In this document: one piece after another, positions 47,501 to 61,110 of the stretch
Layout of the letters: the number at the start of each line of letters is the position of its first letter
Numbering within the stretch: position 1 is the stretch's first letter
Assembly: GCA_027382625.1 (NCBI GenBank)
Contig: JAJKFJ010021420.1
Span: 248,001 to 312,000 of the forward strand
DNA from: Tetmemena sp. SeJ-2015
Taxonomy: Eukaryota > Ciliophora > Spirotrichea > Sporadotrichida > Oxytrichidae
Reading direction: 5' to 3'
Length of the DNA stretch: 64,000 nucleotides
The notes under the pieces: model-generated
Database searches by the model: none
Told to the model about the DNA's origin: nothing
The model's input: only the letters and a program-made list of their open reading frames with translations
Position numbers and translations under genes: made by a program

Positions 47501-49689
47501 ATGTGGAAGATTTTCCAATTAACTAGACCATAGGTGCAGATCGGGCAGGAAGGACACCCTAAAGAAACGTAGTGACTCTCGAAAAGTTGCCTGCGCAAGC
47601 TATCAGATAGAGCCTTGAGGTGAGAGATGCCAAAAACAACTTTCAATAACAAAATTTCATATTTAGATGCTATTTATAACTCTACAATCTCCCAAAATCC
47701 TCTTCGCGAATCCACAAAGAGAGGGAGCTTCAAAAGGAGAATTCAATTTAAACTAAATTGTATATATTGAGAAATAGTAAGACCAGATTCGCAAAGAACG
47801 CTAATGGCTTAGTTTCAGAATAGTACATAACTTACTAGGACCCTGCTGATTATGAGCCCAGCATCTCTCATTTGCAAGAAGTTGATGTTTAAAATACAGA
47901 CCACAATCAAATTATCAAATTAAAAGTATATTTTCCTTAATCAAGGTCATCCTTACAAAAAGGTAGATCATTATTTTTACTACATACGAGATCAACCCTT
48001 CCAATAAAATTAGAGGTACGAGGAAACCTCAGACAAGAATGAATTCTAAAGCAAAATTGAATTTTTCAAACCCGATTTCCCTTCAGCTAATTTTCCTCAT
48101 AGCAAAACTCAAAAAGTTATAACGATAGAGTCAACTGAGGGGTATGCAAGACCTAACGAGAGTATAATTTATAAAAATACAAGAGAAAATAAAGGCCTCA
48201 AAAATGACTCCCAAGACTCAGGAGATGAAGATATTTCGGGACTCTAAGAATTATCTCAGTCTCGAAATGGCCATAGATTAGACAGCTAAGGAGAGAATTT
48301 ACAGTCAAAGTTTTCAATTTAAAGCAGAAAGAACATCCAATGATTAAAAATATCAAGTCTATACAGATTTCTCAAAAAGCATCAATCTTAATTTCTATGA
48401 ATTAAAATAATCAGTTTATGAATTATCATTTTATGCAGTCAATGTTGATTTTGGATATTTAATTGCCATACTTCTTTTTTCTGGATCGATTAAATTATTC
48501 TAAATCGAAAAGCAACCGTGACGTACTCTGCTGCAAATGTTGGAAAATTCTTAAATACGAGGCGTCGATTACACATCGCACTCGATTTCCTGACCACATA
48601 TCAGCAGTGATGACTTCCAAAGAATTTGCATCTGAATAGAAATTCATCTACGTTGCCAAGTACTATGGAAAATGCAAACTTGATCGCAAGGAGTCACCCC
48701 CATCTGAATATTTTATCAATCACAAACAAGAATAAAGATAATTCATAATATATATGATATTTAAAATTTTTTCAATCCTTACAATCCAAACGATCGAAGG
48801 TCTAAACTCGAGAGAAAATAATTTTCCTTCCCCTAATTCATCACCACTAAATAAGCTCAATCTACACTGAGCATTATTATATTTTCTTCCATTGGATTAA
48901 AATAATTTACACTTAGTGGAATGGATGGAAGGAGCGAGTTAGAAGATGATTTTTTAAATAGTGAATCAGGTCAATGAAAAAATTGAATCAAAATAAATTT
49001 CTTATCTAAATCATATCAATATTTTTAGTCAAGACTCTAAAATATAATCATTATAAACTCAGTCCAAAATAACTGAAGAACTCACATCAGATAATGGGTT
49101 AAGTAAGGCACCCTCCCAGCAAAAGTTAATCTAAACAATTAGAGAACTCTAAGAGAAGGTTGAAGCCTTGACCCGACAAGTTTCTTTTTAACACTTATAA
49201 TCTTTTACAAGTTCAAAATATTTTGTCAAGTTTAGGAGCTTCAATCATAAAAACAGAAAAATCCACAAAAGGAAAATTCACAATTCATGTTGAGTGTTAA
49301 TTTTATGATCCTCATCAACTCCATGAAAATCAAAGTGATCTTTGGCAGGCTACTGACTCCAGTTCTGCTGCTTTAATTATGAGCAAAGATCATCAGATCG
49401 AGCCTAGATATTCTTCCTCACTATTAATTGATGAAGAGAAACCAACTTTCTTCTTCGGGCCCTATCTCACTATATACAAAAGTAGATTTATTTATAATTT
49501 CTTTATTATTAATCTCAACCTTTCCTTAAAATAAGTTTAAAAGAGATTTAATCTGTTTTTAATAAGCCACTCGCAACCTGAAACAGCGAGCAGACTAGAG
49601 GTGCCCAGAATTTAATACTAGCGATTACTAAAAAGAGATGGACATTTTTCGGACTACCACCATCTGCAAGCCTATAAATCTTAAACTTG
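44584..49689 (+). CDS. DHHC-type protein S-acyltransferase with long disordered tail
   Basis: ATG at 44584 (MAAIGLSGTILGTATPDQN); approximate end at TGA near 49,689. A disordered N-terminal region precedes two TM helices (TWIVYAYNLIHFYLV; VVLGVVYLLLAFLVFYF). Then come TRSDPTDLTVYKD and the Cys-rich catalytic domain after two IES removals: CNICDTHV, HCSACNRCV, DHHCKWLNNCIG and NY. TM helices near 45,890 and 46,180 follow, with HIWLRMNKLTTY matching the family TTxE-like motif. The rest (46.39-49.69 kb) is a Ser/Asn/Lys-rich tail carrying CCKCW near 48,530. DHHC enzymes palmitoylate membrane-associated proteins through the DHHC Cys. Two homopolymer frame steps (about 46,165 and 46,295) and several tail junctions are unresolved. 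It is the apparent parent of the decayed copies downstream. Confidence 0.85.
44715..44783. other. IES, pointer AGA (69 nt)
   Basis: AGA at 44715-44717 and 44784-44786. Removes an in-frame TGA and joins EQENQ to DSYRHRQIGTQ. Confidence 0.65.
45427..45491. other. IES, pointer TTCCA (65 nt)
   Basis: TTCCA at 45427-45431 and 45492-45496. Joins FYLVTVP to QPVVLGVVYL between TM helices 1 and 2. Confidence 0.85.
45710..45749. other. IES, pointer AATAT (40 nt)
   Basis: AATAT at 45710-45714 and 45750-45754. Rebuilds the first Cys pair of the DHHC domain (YFCNICDTH). Confidence 0.9.
45921..45990. other. IES, pointer TCTCAA (70 nt)
   Basis: TCTCAA at 45921-45926 and 45991-45996. Joins SLVYQSQ to IVTPAFRDM after TM helix 3. 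Confidence 0.85.
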
Positions 49690-52599
49690 ATTAAGTTTTT
49701 ATACTTTCTAAGCCCTAATAATTAGATCCTAATTATTTACAGTTAAATTATAGCTCTCAGATATAGAGCCTCAAACTCTGCAAAGTCACTTAGCCTTGCT
49801 TATATTTGTTTAAAGTCACTTCCAAACCTAACTTTGGTATAATTTATAATTTTTATTTTTTTATGTGGAAAAATAAAAGATAATTTAGTAGAAAAATTAT
49901 GTGCAGGGAGTTGCTGTTATGCTATAAAACAAATTTTATTTATATTTTATTGTATTATTTTTTTCAACGTATTTTTATAAATAGGTAATAAATAGAAATT
50001 AAATACGTCATAGTTATATATTGCGTATAATGAGCAGTGAGAGGGAGACTTGCACTAATTAATTACAGAACACCAGTGCCAATTTATAATAACAGGCGTA
50101 CCCTTAATAAATATAATAAAAACACTCATATCAATATTAAATAATTAAATCCTGACATCTAGCTAAATATTTTATTCATTTTAATTTCTTACTTTATCTA
50201 GCAAAATTCATATACTTAGGAATCTCTCTAATAATTCAAAAAGTTGGAATTTATTTGCATTAATATAATTTTGATATCTATTTTATTGTAGATATGTGTT
50301 GGAACAATAAGCTCAAATTTGATATAGGAATTTGAGGCAATCTTTAAGACACTTATGGAGTGAGTACTAACACCTCTTAAGAATTTATATGGTCTCTTTT
50401 CAATTCGCATCTGAAATAAAATATATGGACTCAGCACAAAGTAGCCACTAATTTTGAAGGCGTTCCTTAAATTTTGTGCTAAATTATTTTAATTCAATAA
50501 AATTATTACTCAGAATAAAAACGAGTTAAAAAAGAAAACTTAAATCTAAAAAAATGGGAATATAGGATGGTATTTGAAATGACTCTGATTAAAAAAATTT
50601 TAGACTTATCCAATTGAAAATTTTCTTTAAGAACATATATTCTAGTGAATTTGTGCGAGAGTTCTCAATTAAAAAATGAAAGTCATACATGGTTAATTAG
50701 AAGTAGTAAATATTAAAAAATTAAGAGAATAGCGACTTAGACTAAGAAAGAAGAAAGTTATTTTAAATTTTGAATGGTTATTGATCTATAACTCTCATAT
50801 CAAAATATTCTTTATTGTATTGAATTTTTATCTATATTTTATTTAAAACTCTATACTCTACTCTATAATATTTGACGCTCCCTTCTCGCAAATATTCCAT
50901 CTTTAACAGATTTTTAAAAAGAAATTATGATTGATAAGTATATTTTTGAAGTGTTTTAAATCTAAATTTAATTAAAAATCTATGAATTAAAACAGATTCA
51001 AACTATATTTATTTATCGTCAGTGTTATGTTTAAATCTAAATCCTAATGATTATAATGCAGTTGCACCAAACTAGAGACCCTAATTATTACACACTAAGA
51101 GCAACCATAATTTTTAATAATTTTAATATCCATAATTTATTTACTTAAGTCTAATTTAAGCCGCTCTAAAAAAGCTTAAGTGATTTCTGCATTCGTGATG
51201 CTTAATTATTTTTAATCAATTATGATAAAAAAAAGGTAAATTCATTTTAATTTTTTTACTAATCGTTAATGATTATGCAATATTTTTTTTCTTTGGTTAT
51301 AATATGACTTCAGTATGATGAAAAAAATAAAATCTGATATTTTCTTTCTACACACAGAGTTTATTACTTTAAATTATTTATAATTAATTTAAAATAATTT
51401 GCAAATGATTAAAAAAATATTCTTTTATTTATCTTATTATGAATTTAATTATAGATCTGAATGTTTTTTGTTCGATATTAATTTATGTTATTTAATGTTT
51501 ACTTGTCATCTAAATATTATTTTCTAAAACTAAATCTTCTTATTACAGTGTTTTGATTTGTCACAGTCTTTTCTCTCTTTCTTATTAATTTAGTTATTTG
51601 CATTCACTACGCACATTAAAAATCCTCTCTCCCCAAATAAGAATTAAATATGCTGATGATGCGAGATGACTTGATAATCGAGAATAAATATAGAGGCTGA
51701 AATTAGATTTTTAGTTTTATAGAGGCAGAGAAGTTTCATAAAGCTCACTACCATTTGATAAAGTTATTAGCAGCATACTTATTAATATTACCACAAACAA
51801 TTCATTAAAAAAAAAGATTTAAGATAAGAAATTAACATTAGTCTTTAAATTATAAGAAGGAGGTTATTTTTGAAAAGAAATTTTTAATTCAATTATAAAT
51901 TTAATTAGTTTGGTGGCTTTTATATTTTAGAATAAAGCAGATAAAGTTTAGATTAATATTTGAGATTAAATGATTAAAAGAGACTCGGAGGATTGGCTAG
52001 CCCTTCTCGATCGATTAAATAAAATTTAAGAGACAAGATAAAACTACTTTAAAATTAGGATGAAAATAATTTTGTTATGAATTTCATAATATATTTCTAA
52101 AGTGTATCTGAAGAAAATCAAAACCCCATAATATGATAAGAAAGTGAAAATAAGTTGTGTATAATTAATTTCTTTAATTAATACTTATAATATCGAGTCA
52201 AACGCGAAATTACTCAAAAATAACTACACATCCTATCTCAGTTTCATTTTGACTCTAAGGTATGGATGTAGTCATCCATGTCAGTAATATTTCTTAGAAT
52301 ATAATTAAAATAAATGATGAATTAAAATAATAAACAGTGATATACAATTTAGTGGGTGATAAAAGTCTGAATCAATCAATATTCTGTAGTTGATTGGCAA
52401 CTTCAAACGTAAAAGTTGCAAGGATATAAGCCCTTAAAATTATTCAAATCTGGCACAATTCAAGTGACTCTGAATTTGACCTATTTAAATTTAATACAGA
52501 AATTAATTTTATTTTCCATTAAATTCTCAGGAATAATAAAAGAAATTAATCTTAACAAACTTATTCTAACATTCTTATAGTCTTTTTGGTTTTGAATAG
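49690..52599. repeat. AT-rich downstream flank of DHHC gene, diverged direct repeat
   Basis: No intact gene. Landmark strings recur downstream in the same order. CAATAAGCTCAAATTTGA near 50,305 matches 61,730. AATCCTAATGATTATAATGC near 51,043 matches 62,205. GGAGGATTGGCTAGCCCTTC near 51,987 matches 63,032. This flank was duplicated with the gene. Confidence 0.75.
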
Positions 52600-54800
52600 T
52601 CTAAAAATAAGATAAATCCATAAAAGCTAACTTTGTTACGGTCAAAGAAAATAAAGAAAACGAGATATTCAATAAGCCAAATCCAAATACTTGAATTTTC
52701 TAATGAAGCTATAAAACAACGACTAACATTCCTTGATGTGCTCATAATGCTGGAGAATAGGGATTTTATAATCAGTCAAAACTTTTTTCTTATGAAGTTG
52801 TTGAGCAGAAGGAGGAACAGCTTTAGTTATAAGATAGATGATATTCCAATATAAAGGCATGAATTTACCCAGCCCTTCCATTTAAAGAAAGTTTAAATTT
52901 GGATTGCTTAAGTCTACAATCTGGTCGTTTCTATCTAGTGACTTTGCTCCTTTTTAAATAGAATTTCTCAAGCTATGTTAAAGCTTCCGTAGCCTGGGAT
53001 GGAATGATTAGTTTACCTGCTCTTGGTTTAAAGTTTTCTATTTCACCTTCATAATTATGATGAGCGATCCCACTGACCTTACAGTTTATAAAGACAGATT
53101 TTTTCAGTAGCATGGAGATAACATAAAATATCAGTGATTCATGGACATCCCTAAAGATGAAATTAAAATTTTTGTCCCAGATTATTACGATTGCTACTGC
53201 AATATAAAAGATAAGATGTAGATTTATTAAAACTATTTGTGCGACACATGTGCTTGGAGAAACAAAATTCCTGTGCCTCATCTTTACCAGCCTTAATTTT
53301 AATTTATTGAAATATGATTTTTATAAGAGATATGTAATAAATTTTGGATTAATTGAAGCCTATTACCAAATAGTTGCACTTCCCTTAAGAGGTATGATTA
53401 AGACTGAGAATATTTGTGGACCTGAAGATCCAATCACTAATATGAAACTGATCACAGCTCTAAGGCAGATAGATATAAGTCAAAAAATATACTCTGAAAG
53501 ATCTCAACTATCCTAAATATCAGGTCTCTAAGAATTCTCTCTATCTTTAAATGAATATAGATCAGAGATATAATGGGATAGTATACGGTTAAAATTATCA
53601 GACTGAAACAGGAAAGATGTAAATAGATTCAAGATTTTAATTTATTAAGCCTTAATTAATTTATCTTAATATCTTATAGAAAAAAGTTAATGTTTATTTT
53701 AAATATTGAGTTTTAATTTATGTATCTTGAATCAATTAAATTATTATAAATCTAAAAGCAAGCTTGTTCTATCTGCACGTGCTGAGAATCTTGAAGCACT
53801 AGAACTAAAATTATTCTCATCGCACTTAATTTCCAGACCACATTTATGCAGTGATGACAGTTAAAGAGTTTGCAAATGAAGAATAATTTATTAAAGTCGC
53901 CAATCACTACGGCAATTGCAAACTAAACTACAAGGAGTCTCCGAAAGCTGAATTATTTATTAATCCTTAAAGGAATTTTAAAAATCATATCTTCTAGTTA
54001 TTTGAAATATATCAATCCAAGGACAGCAAAGCAGAGGAAAAAAATAAATCCCATTCCTAAAGAAATCATTTCTAAGATAAAATTTCCTTAAAAATTAAAA
54101 ATTTGATTAATGTCTTTTTAATAAAATTAAAAATAGCATGATTCTCTAATCTCTCATATTTTTTTTATAAATAGATCATTTTAATAAGTTTATAATCTAA
54201 AATATAAGCAAAATCGAGTCTGTCCAAAAATTACTGAAGAATTTAATAAATTTTTATTCATAGTTAATCTAAACCATAAGAGAAATCCAAGATCAAGTTC
54301 ATGTTTTATGTAAATTTCTGACTATCTAATAATATTTTAAGTTAAGAAGATTAAATCATAAAATAGGACAAATCCTTAACAACAACAAAAAATGAGAAAA
54401 TAATTATTGTAAATAACTCATTTTTTTGAGAAACAAAATTATCAGCAAAAACATTTAAAGTGATCAGAAGGAACCTTTTGACACAAGCTATACAGCCCTA
54501 ATTATGGATTTACATCATCAGATCGAGACTTGCTAATCTTCTCAATTTTCTTTTTGAAGAAAACCAGCTCTATTTTTCAATCTCAATCTATTATATGAAA
54601 TATTTTATTTTACAATTAGGAAGAATATTTATGATATCAACATCTACAAAAATAAGAAGAAAATGAATTTTGAGTTTTAACTACATATTCTTTAAAAATA
54701 AATAGCATGAAACCTGAAGCAGCAGACTCATTTAAATTGCCCAAAAAATAATATTAGCGATTTCGATATTGAGATTAGCATTTTTCAGACTTATGATTTT
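52600..54800 (+). pseudogene. Decayed copy A of the DHHC gene
   Basis: Blocks collinear with the parent: NEAIKQRLTFLD near 52,710 (parent NEAIKQGLKFLD); DDIPIQRHEF near 52,845; SDPTDLTVYKD near 53,070; GMIKTE near 53,392; and tail blocks near 53,740-53,960 and 54,480-54,790. The segment encoding the HCSACNRCV-DHHC core is missing between about 53,270 and 53,330, so the copy cannot encode an acyltransferase. Frames are broken by many indels. Confidence 0.85.
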
Positions 54801-55019
54801 GTTATAATATTTAAAATAAAAGGCCATTGTATGGCAGTTTCTAAAACGTGATTAAGTTTCATCATGTAGTGATCCTAATATGTGGCCTTGGAAAAAAAAA
54901 GCAAGAATAATTTAAATCACACCAACTAAATTATCTAAAGTTGAAATGCTTAAGGTTTACGCCTAAAATATTATCATTTTTATAAAATGAATGCTCTTTT
55001 TAAATTTTTAATGGATTTA

Positions 55020-56120
55020 AGAATTTATAATCTTCTTAGTCTTCTAAGTTAAGAGCCACCTTAATTTGTCGCGCTAAGATGAGTTTATTTGCTCTTGTGG
55101 TTTTGTAAGTCGATCTATAAAAATAGTATGAGATCGCATAAAATACCAGAAATTCAATAAGATTGCTATGGATGACCAGAGAAATGGTTTATATATTTAA
55201 AAAAAATAAAAAAACATATATAAATATCTGAATTTTTTTAATGCAGTCGATGTTGATTTTAGATATTAGTTTTAATCTTATTTTTATCCCGATTTATTAA
55301 ATTATTCTAAATCGTAAAACAACCGTGAATTAATTGTACTGCAGGTGTTGTAAAATTCTAAAGTGAGCTAAAGAATATAAATCTAAACAAAAACATATCT
55401 ACGTTGACTAGTACTACGGAAAATGGAAGCTTGATCGCCAGCAGAATATTTTATCAAAGCCAAAAGAATTTTGTTTGAAAGTTTATAATTTGAATTTATA
55501 AATCAAAAAGATAGAGAATCGTTTCTAGTGAGAATATAAAGCTCCATTCACATTTTTATTACAAATAAGTCTAATTATCTGTCCTTAATATATAATTTTA
55601 TTTAATTTATAGAAATATAATTATTCATTTGAAGCTGATAAGATGAATTAAGCTGAAGAAGTTTTGTTTTAAATATTTAATCATTTCAAAAATTAAAATA
55701 AAAAGAAATCTAAAATCATTTTGTATCAAATAATATTTTTAGAGTCTAGGCTCTAAAATTTAATTACCAGAAAGTTCATACAGAAACTTCTAATGTTAAT
55801 GGATTTTAAAATCTCAAAATAGAGGAAATTTAAGACAGAAAATATTGCTATCTAAGGAAAGGTAGATGCTCTGAATAACAATTGATATTTCTATATGCAA
55901 TTCTGAGAGTCTGTACATATTTTAAGTTCAGGAAGAAATTCATAAAATAAAAAAAAAAATCACAAAGAGTCAATTAAGATTTAATTGAGTTATTTAATAT
56001 TAGAATCCGCATCAGCAAAGAGAAGATCACAGAGACCTTGAGAAACTAGTTGGTTAATGAGAAATTAGAGGAAGAGTGCCACCAAATAATAAATAAGATA
56101 AACTAACAACGATATATAAT
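55020..56120 (+). pseudogene. Decayed copy B (fragments) of the DHHC gene
   Basis: 55,030-55,105 resembles the parent around 45,480-45,545. 55,295-55,460 resembles the CCKCW tail region near 48,500-48,660. 55,730-56,090 resembles 49,020-49,200. Heavily deleted. Confidence 0.65.
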
Positions 56121-57269
56121 ACCTAGAGTCCACTAATTAATGTTAACAATACACAAACATCACTCATTGAATAATGATCACTCCTGACTTATTGTCAGCC
56201 ATCTAATTTTAAAAAATCCTTAAAATCGATTTAAATGAATTTGTAAATATGATTATTACTAATTCAAAATGAAAATATTTTGGACTACTCTATATACTGC
56301 CAGAAGAAGGAATTTAAATTAATAAGAATTAACTTTATTTTTTATCTAATAATTTAATTTATCTTTTTTATTTGATGGGGCAATAAGCTCACATCTAAAA
56401 TTATCTGAAATCAATTAAGGTGGTATGAAAGCTATTTATCATCTTTTAAAAAATTAAAAATCGGTATTTTAAAATTTCACTTCCAATTATTAGTATTACT
56501 TAGTCCAAAATATAAATAAATTTGTAATAGTGAAGGTTCATAAATATCAAACTCAAATATTAAATTATTACAGTAAAAAAAGTTAATGAGTCTTAACTCT
56601 GGCCTACTTATTTACCTTCCATTATAGCAAATCTTCTATCTTAAATAAAATTAAAAAATTCATTTAAAAAATAAACTCAAGATTTGTTCATATAAAGAGT
56701 ATAAATTTATTTTTTGTTTAAAAATTCCAAGTTTTTATATTCATTTCCAGTACTATCTTTAAATCCAAATCCTACTGATTAAAATGAAGGAGGACCTAAG
56801 TAAAAATTCTTATTTATTACAAATGAAATTATATGTGGATTTTAAAAATTAGTTTAACTTATTTCCCTCATTTATTATTTCTTTAAAGTAAAAAAAATTC
56901 TTAAATAATATAAATTCGTCTTATATTTTAAAAATGGATTTAAAGAAGTGGAAAATAAAAAAATATTAATCATACAAATTTTAATAATTTTTATATTTAA
57001 ATATTTGTTAATTTATTTTAAAAAAAAAGAATGTTAAAATCACAGAAACAATTATCAAAACTTTGGAAATGAAGTTATTTAAGTTCTCTAATAAATATCT
57101 CAATATTAATAAAGAAATGAAAATAGATTTGAGAGCTAAGGGAAAATTTGATGTCTAAGTTTACAATATAAAGCAGAAAGAATATTTAATAATTTATATT
57201 TTAAATATGATACTGGTTTCTCAAATTAATCAACCTTAATTTCTTTAATGATTATAATCATCAGGTTCT
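55670..57269 (+). repeat. Tandem repeat unit R1 (period 1,874 bp)
   Basis: Nearly identical to 57,544-59,143 at a constant offset of 1,874 bp, for example GATGGGGCAATAAGCTCA at 56,374 and 58,248 with one base changed. Differences are sparse single bases and small indels, most of them before 56,200. Contains no intact gene. Confidence 0.85.
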
Positions 57270-59143
57270 AATGTTAGTTTTAATTTTTATAATTTATTTT
57301 CTTGATCTATTAATTATTCTAAATCGAAAAGCAATAATGACGAATTTGCTGCAAGTATTTGAAAGTTCTAAAATATGAGGCTCAATTAAAAGCAGGACAT
57401 GCTTCCCCTACTAATTAATATACAGTATTGATAACTTTTAAAGGAATTTTCATCTTAATAATATTTATTTACGTTACCAAGTACTAGGAAAAATACAAAC
57501 TCCATCACCTGCAGAATTTCAATTAAAATCTAAAGAATGTTGATTAATTTTATTATTATTTGAATTATAATTTTCTTTATTGTCTTTAATTTTATTTATT
57601 TGAGTAGAAAGTTTAAATATTCAATCATGTCAAAAATTAAAATAAAAACAAATCTAAAATCATTTTGTATTAGATTATTTTTTAGAGTCTAGGCTCTAAA
57701 ATTTAATTACCAGAAAGTTCATCCAAGTAGCTCCAGAGACCTCTAATGATAACTAATATTAAAATCACAAAATAGAGGAAAATTTAAGAGAGAAAATATT
57801 GCTACTCTAAGGAAAGGTAGATGCATGTACAATTCTGAGAGTCTGTAAAAATTTTAAGTTCAGGAAGAAATTCATAAAATAAAAAAGTCACAAAGATTCA
57901 ATTAAGATTTAATTGAGTTGTTTAATAGTAGAATCCGCATCAGCAAAGAAAAGATCAAAGAGACATTTGGAAACTAGTTGGCTAATCAAAAATTAGAGGG
58001 AGAGTGGCGCTAATTAAAACATAAGTTAAACTATCTACCAATGAATTATGATTACTCCTGACTTGTTGTCAGCCATCTAATTTAAAAAAATCCTTAAAAT
58101 CGATTTAAATGAATTTGTAAATATGATTATTACTAATTCAAAATGAAAATATTTTGGACTACTCTATATACTGCCAGAAGAAGGAATTTAAATTAATAAG
58201 AATTAACTTTATTTTTTATCTAATAATTTAATTTATCTTTTTTATTTGATGGGGCAATAAGCTCATATCTAAAATTATCTGAAATCAATTAAGGTGGTAT
58301 GAAAGCTATTTATCATCTTTTAAAAAATTAAAAATCGGTATTTTAAAATTTCACTTCCAATTATTAGTATTACTTAGTCCAAAATATAAATAAATTTGTA
58401 ATAGTGAAGGTTCATAAATATCAAACTCAAATATTAAATTATTACAGTAAAAAAAGTTAATGAGTCTTAACTCTGGCCTACTTATTTACCTTCCATTATA
58501 GCAAATCTTCTATCTTAAATAAAATTAAAAAATTCATTTAAAAAATAAACTCAAGATTTGTTCATATAAAGAGTATAAATTTATTTTTTGTTTAAAAATT
58601 CCAAGTTTTTATATTCATTTCCAGTACTATCTTTAAATCCAAATCCTACTGATTAAAATGAAGGAGGACCTAAGTAAAAATTCTTATTTATTACAAATGA
58701 AATTATATGTGGATTTTAAAAATTAGTTTAACTTATTTCCCTCATTTATTATTTCTTTAAAGTAAAAAAAATTCTTAAATAAAATAAATTCGTCTTATAT
58801 TTTAAAAATGGATTTAAAGAAGTGGAAAATAAAAAAATATTAATCATACAAATTTTAATAATTTTTATATTTAAATATTTGTTAATTTATTTTAAAAAAA
58901 AAGAATGTTAAAATCACAGAAACAATTATCAAAACTTTGGAAATGAAGTTATTTAAGTTCTCTAATAAATATCTCAATATTAATAAAGAAATGAAAATAG
59001 ATTTGAGAGCTAAGGGAAAATTTGATGTCTAAGTTTACAATATAAAGCAGAAAGAATATTTAATAATTTATATTTTAAATATGATACTGGTTTCTCAAAT
59101 TAATCAACCTTAATTTCTTTAATGATTATAATCATCAGGTTCT
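57270..59143 (+). repeat. Tandem repeat unit R2, includes DHHC copy C
   Basis: Starts with AATGTTAG, the empty target site of the 997-bp element. 57,273-57,700 is nearly identical to 60,147-60,570 and resembles parent DHHC tail 48,490-48,660. The remainder matches R1. Confidence 0.85.
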
Positions 59144-59146
59144 AAT

Positions 59147-60143
59147 CCCTTCATTTCATAAGTAAACCGATTTTATGATCATTAATTATATAGAATAAAA
59201 ATGGAAGCTCTTGACGAAGGGAGAGACACAAATAAGACAAATAATTAAAAAAAATTTAGGGCTTTTAATTAAATATAGGAACCCGAGCTCTCAAATACTA
59301 AAAGGTAAATTATATTTATATTTAATAATTTCTATTTCACTACAATGTCTGCAGACTTCTTTTTAATTATTATTCGAAATTATTATTTCAAATTCAACTC
59401 TGATGACAGAGACTAATGCTTCAAATAATTCTGCATGCAATAATCTTAGGATTATATAATTTACATGCAAAATCTTAGGCTTATATTTAATTTTTTATAC
59501 TTAACCATAACCAAATAATTATTAGCTTATCTTATAAATTAAATAACAACTTAAATTTAGAATTCATTATAATAAAAAGTAGAAGAAATTAAGAGTTTAA
59601 TTTCTTTTCCCTATTCTGAGGAATAATTATTCAGTTAATTTAAATTTCATGCTTTATTAAATTGTTGGATTCATGAGTAACTATAATAACTATATAATTA
59701 AATTAGGCGGCCTAATAATTAAATCAGTTTTCTAATTAATTTTTCAATCTGATGCAATCTCAGCCACAAATTTTAACACAATTCACATTTTAATTTAGTT
59801 TAAAGAAATAAATGGTAAACTATTTTAAATTTGCAAGAATAATTATATTAAAAGTTGTATTTATAAATAGAGGGATTTTTGCTTCATAGTTAAGAGAATA
59901 TAACTTAAAGTCTTCTTATAAATTTAATTAATTTCAGAAAATAATATTTAAGTTTGAAGAATTGATTCACATAAATTTTCCACATTATAAAGTATTTGCT
60001 AGAGAGGATGAGTATCCATTTATATGCAATATATTAGTAAATTAATTAAAATGACACAATGCAGAATTATTCTCCTCAGAGCTTCAATAATTCTTTAATA
60101 ATATACAGCTATGTTAAAATCGGAAATCATAAAAAATGAAGGG
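59147..60143. mobile_element. 997-bp terminal-inverted-repeat element with AAT target duplication
   Basis: Ends CCCTTCATTT at 59147 and its complement at 60143. The terminal repeats are about 29 bp with 22 matches, the inner block being CCGATTTTA. They are flanked by AAT at 59144-59146 and 60144-60146. The same context without the insert occurs at 57,264-57,280. Offsets agree exactly: 1,874 + 997 + 3 = 2,874, the spacing of matching bases on either side. An ANT-type target is typical of hypotrich germline transposons, but the ends lack telomere-like C4A4 repeats, so this is not a TBE. A short frame from ATG at 59,195 (MEALDEGRDTNKTN) has no known domain. Confidence 0.9.
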
Positions 60144-61110
60144 AATGTTAGCTTTAATTTTTATAATTTATTTTCTTGATCTATTAATTATTCTAAATCG
60201 AAAAGCAATAATGACGAATTTGCTGCAAGTATTTGAAAGTTCTAAAATATGAGGCTCAATTAAAAGCAGGACATGCTTCCCCTACTAATATACAGCTGTG
60301 ATAACTTTTAAGGAATTTTCATCTTAATAATATTTATTTACGTTGCCAAGTACTAAGAAAAATACAAACACTATCACCTGCAGAATTTCAATTCAAAATC
60401 TAAAGAATGTTGATTAATTTTATTTTTATTTGAATTATAATTTTCTTTATTGTCTTGAATTTTATTTATTTGAGTAGAAAGTTTAAATATTTAAACAGGT
60501 CTACAATTAAAATAAAATCAAATTCAGAATCATTTTGTATCAGATTATATTTTTAGAGTTTAGACTCTTAAAATTAATCACGACAAAGACTGTCCAAAAT
60601 AACTAAAAAACCACCACAAATCATGGCAATTGAATTGGGCAGCCACAGGAAGTTTTCTAATAAACTATCATAGAAAATGCGAGCGATGGAGAGAAAAAAT
60701 CAACAACGATGAATAAAGTTCATAATTGAATAATTTCTTTTAAAAACATCATAACTTCCATGATTTTCAAAATAACCAAAGGGAGACTGTTGACTCTAGT
60801 TGTGCCGCTTTAATTATGGACTAAGAGCATCAGATCGAGCGGATATATGCATCTTCGATATTCATTGAAGATGACAAACCTACTTTTTACTTCGAGCCCT
60901 ATCTCTTTTTAATAATTTTAAATCTTTGTAAAACATTTTAATCTCCACCAGACTCTAAAACAAGTGAAAAAGAAATTTAAAGAGCATTTTATTATTTATA
61001 AGCTGCCTGTAACCTTAAGCAACAAGCAGATTTTATTTCCCCATAGTTTCGTAATAGCGATTCCGAAGAAGAGATGGACATTTTTCCCACTACCACCATC
61101 TTCAAGTCTA
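60144..61110 (+). pseudogene. Decayed copy D of the DHHC gene tail
   Basis: 60,147-60,480 is nearly identical to R2. From about 60,580 it follows the parent tail: 60,775-60,905 matches 49,325-49,470 (block near ALIM..DHQIE), and 61,010-61,110 matches 49,565-49,675 (RDGHFSDYHH-like). Frames broken. Confidence 0.8.
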
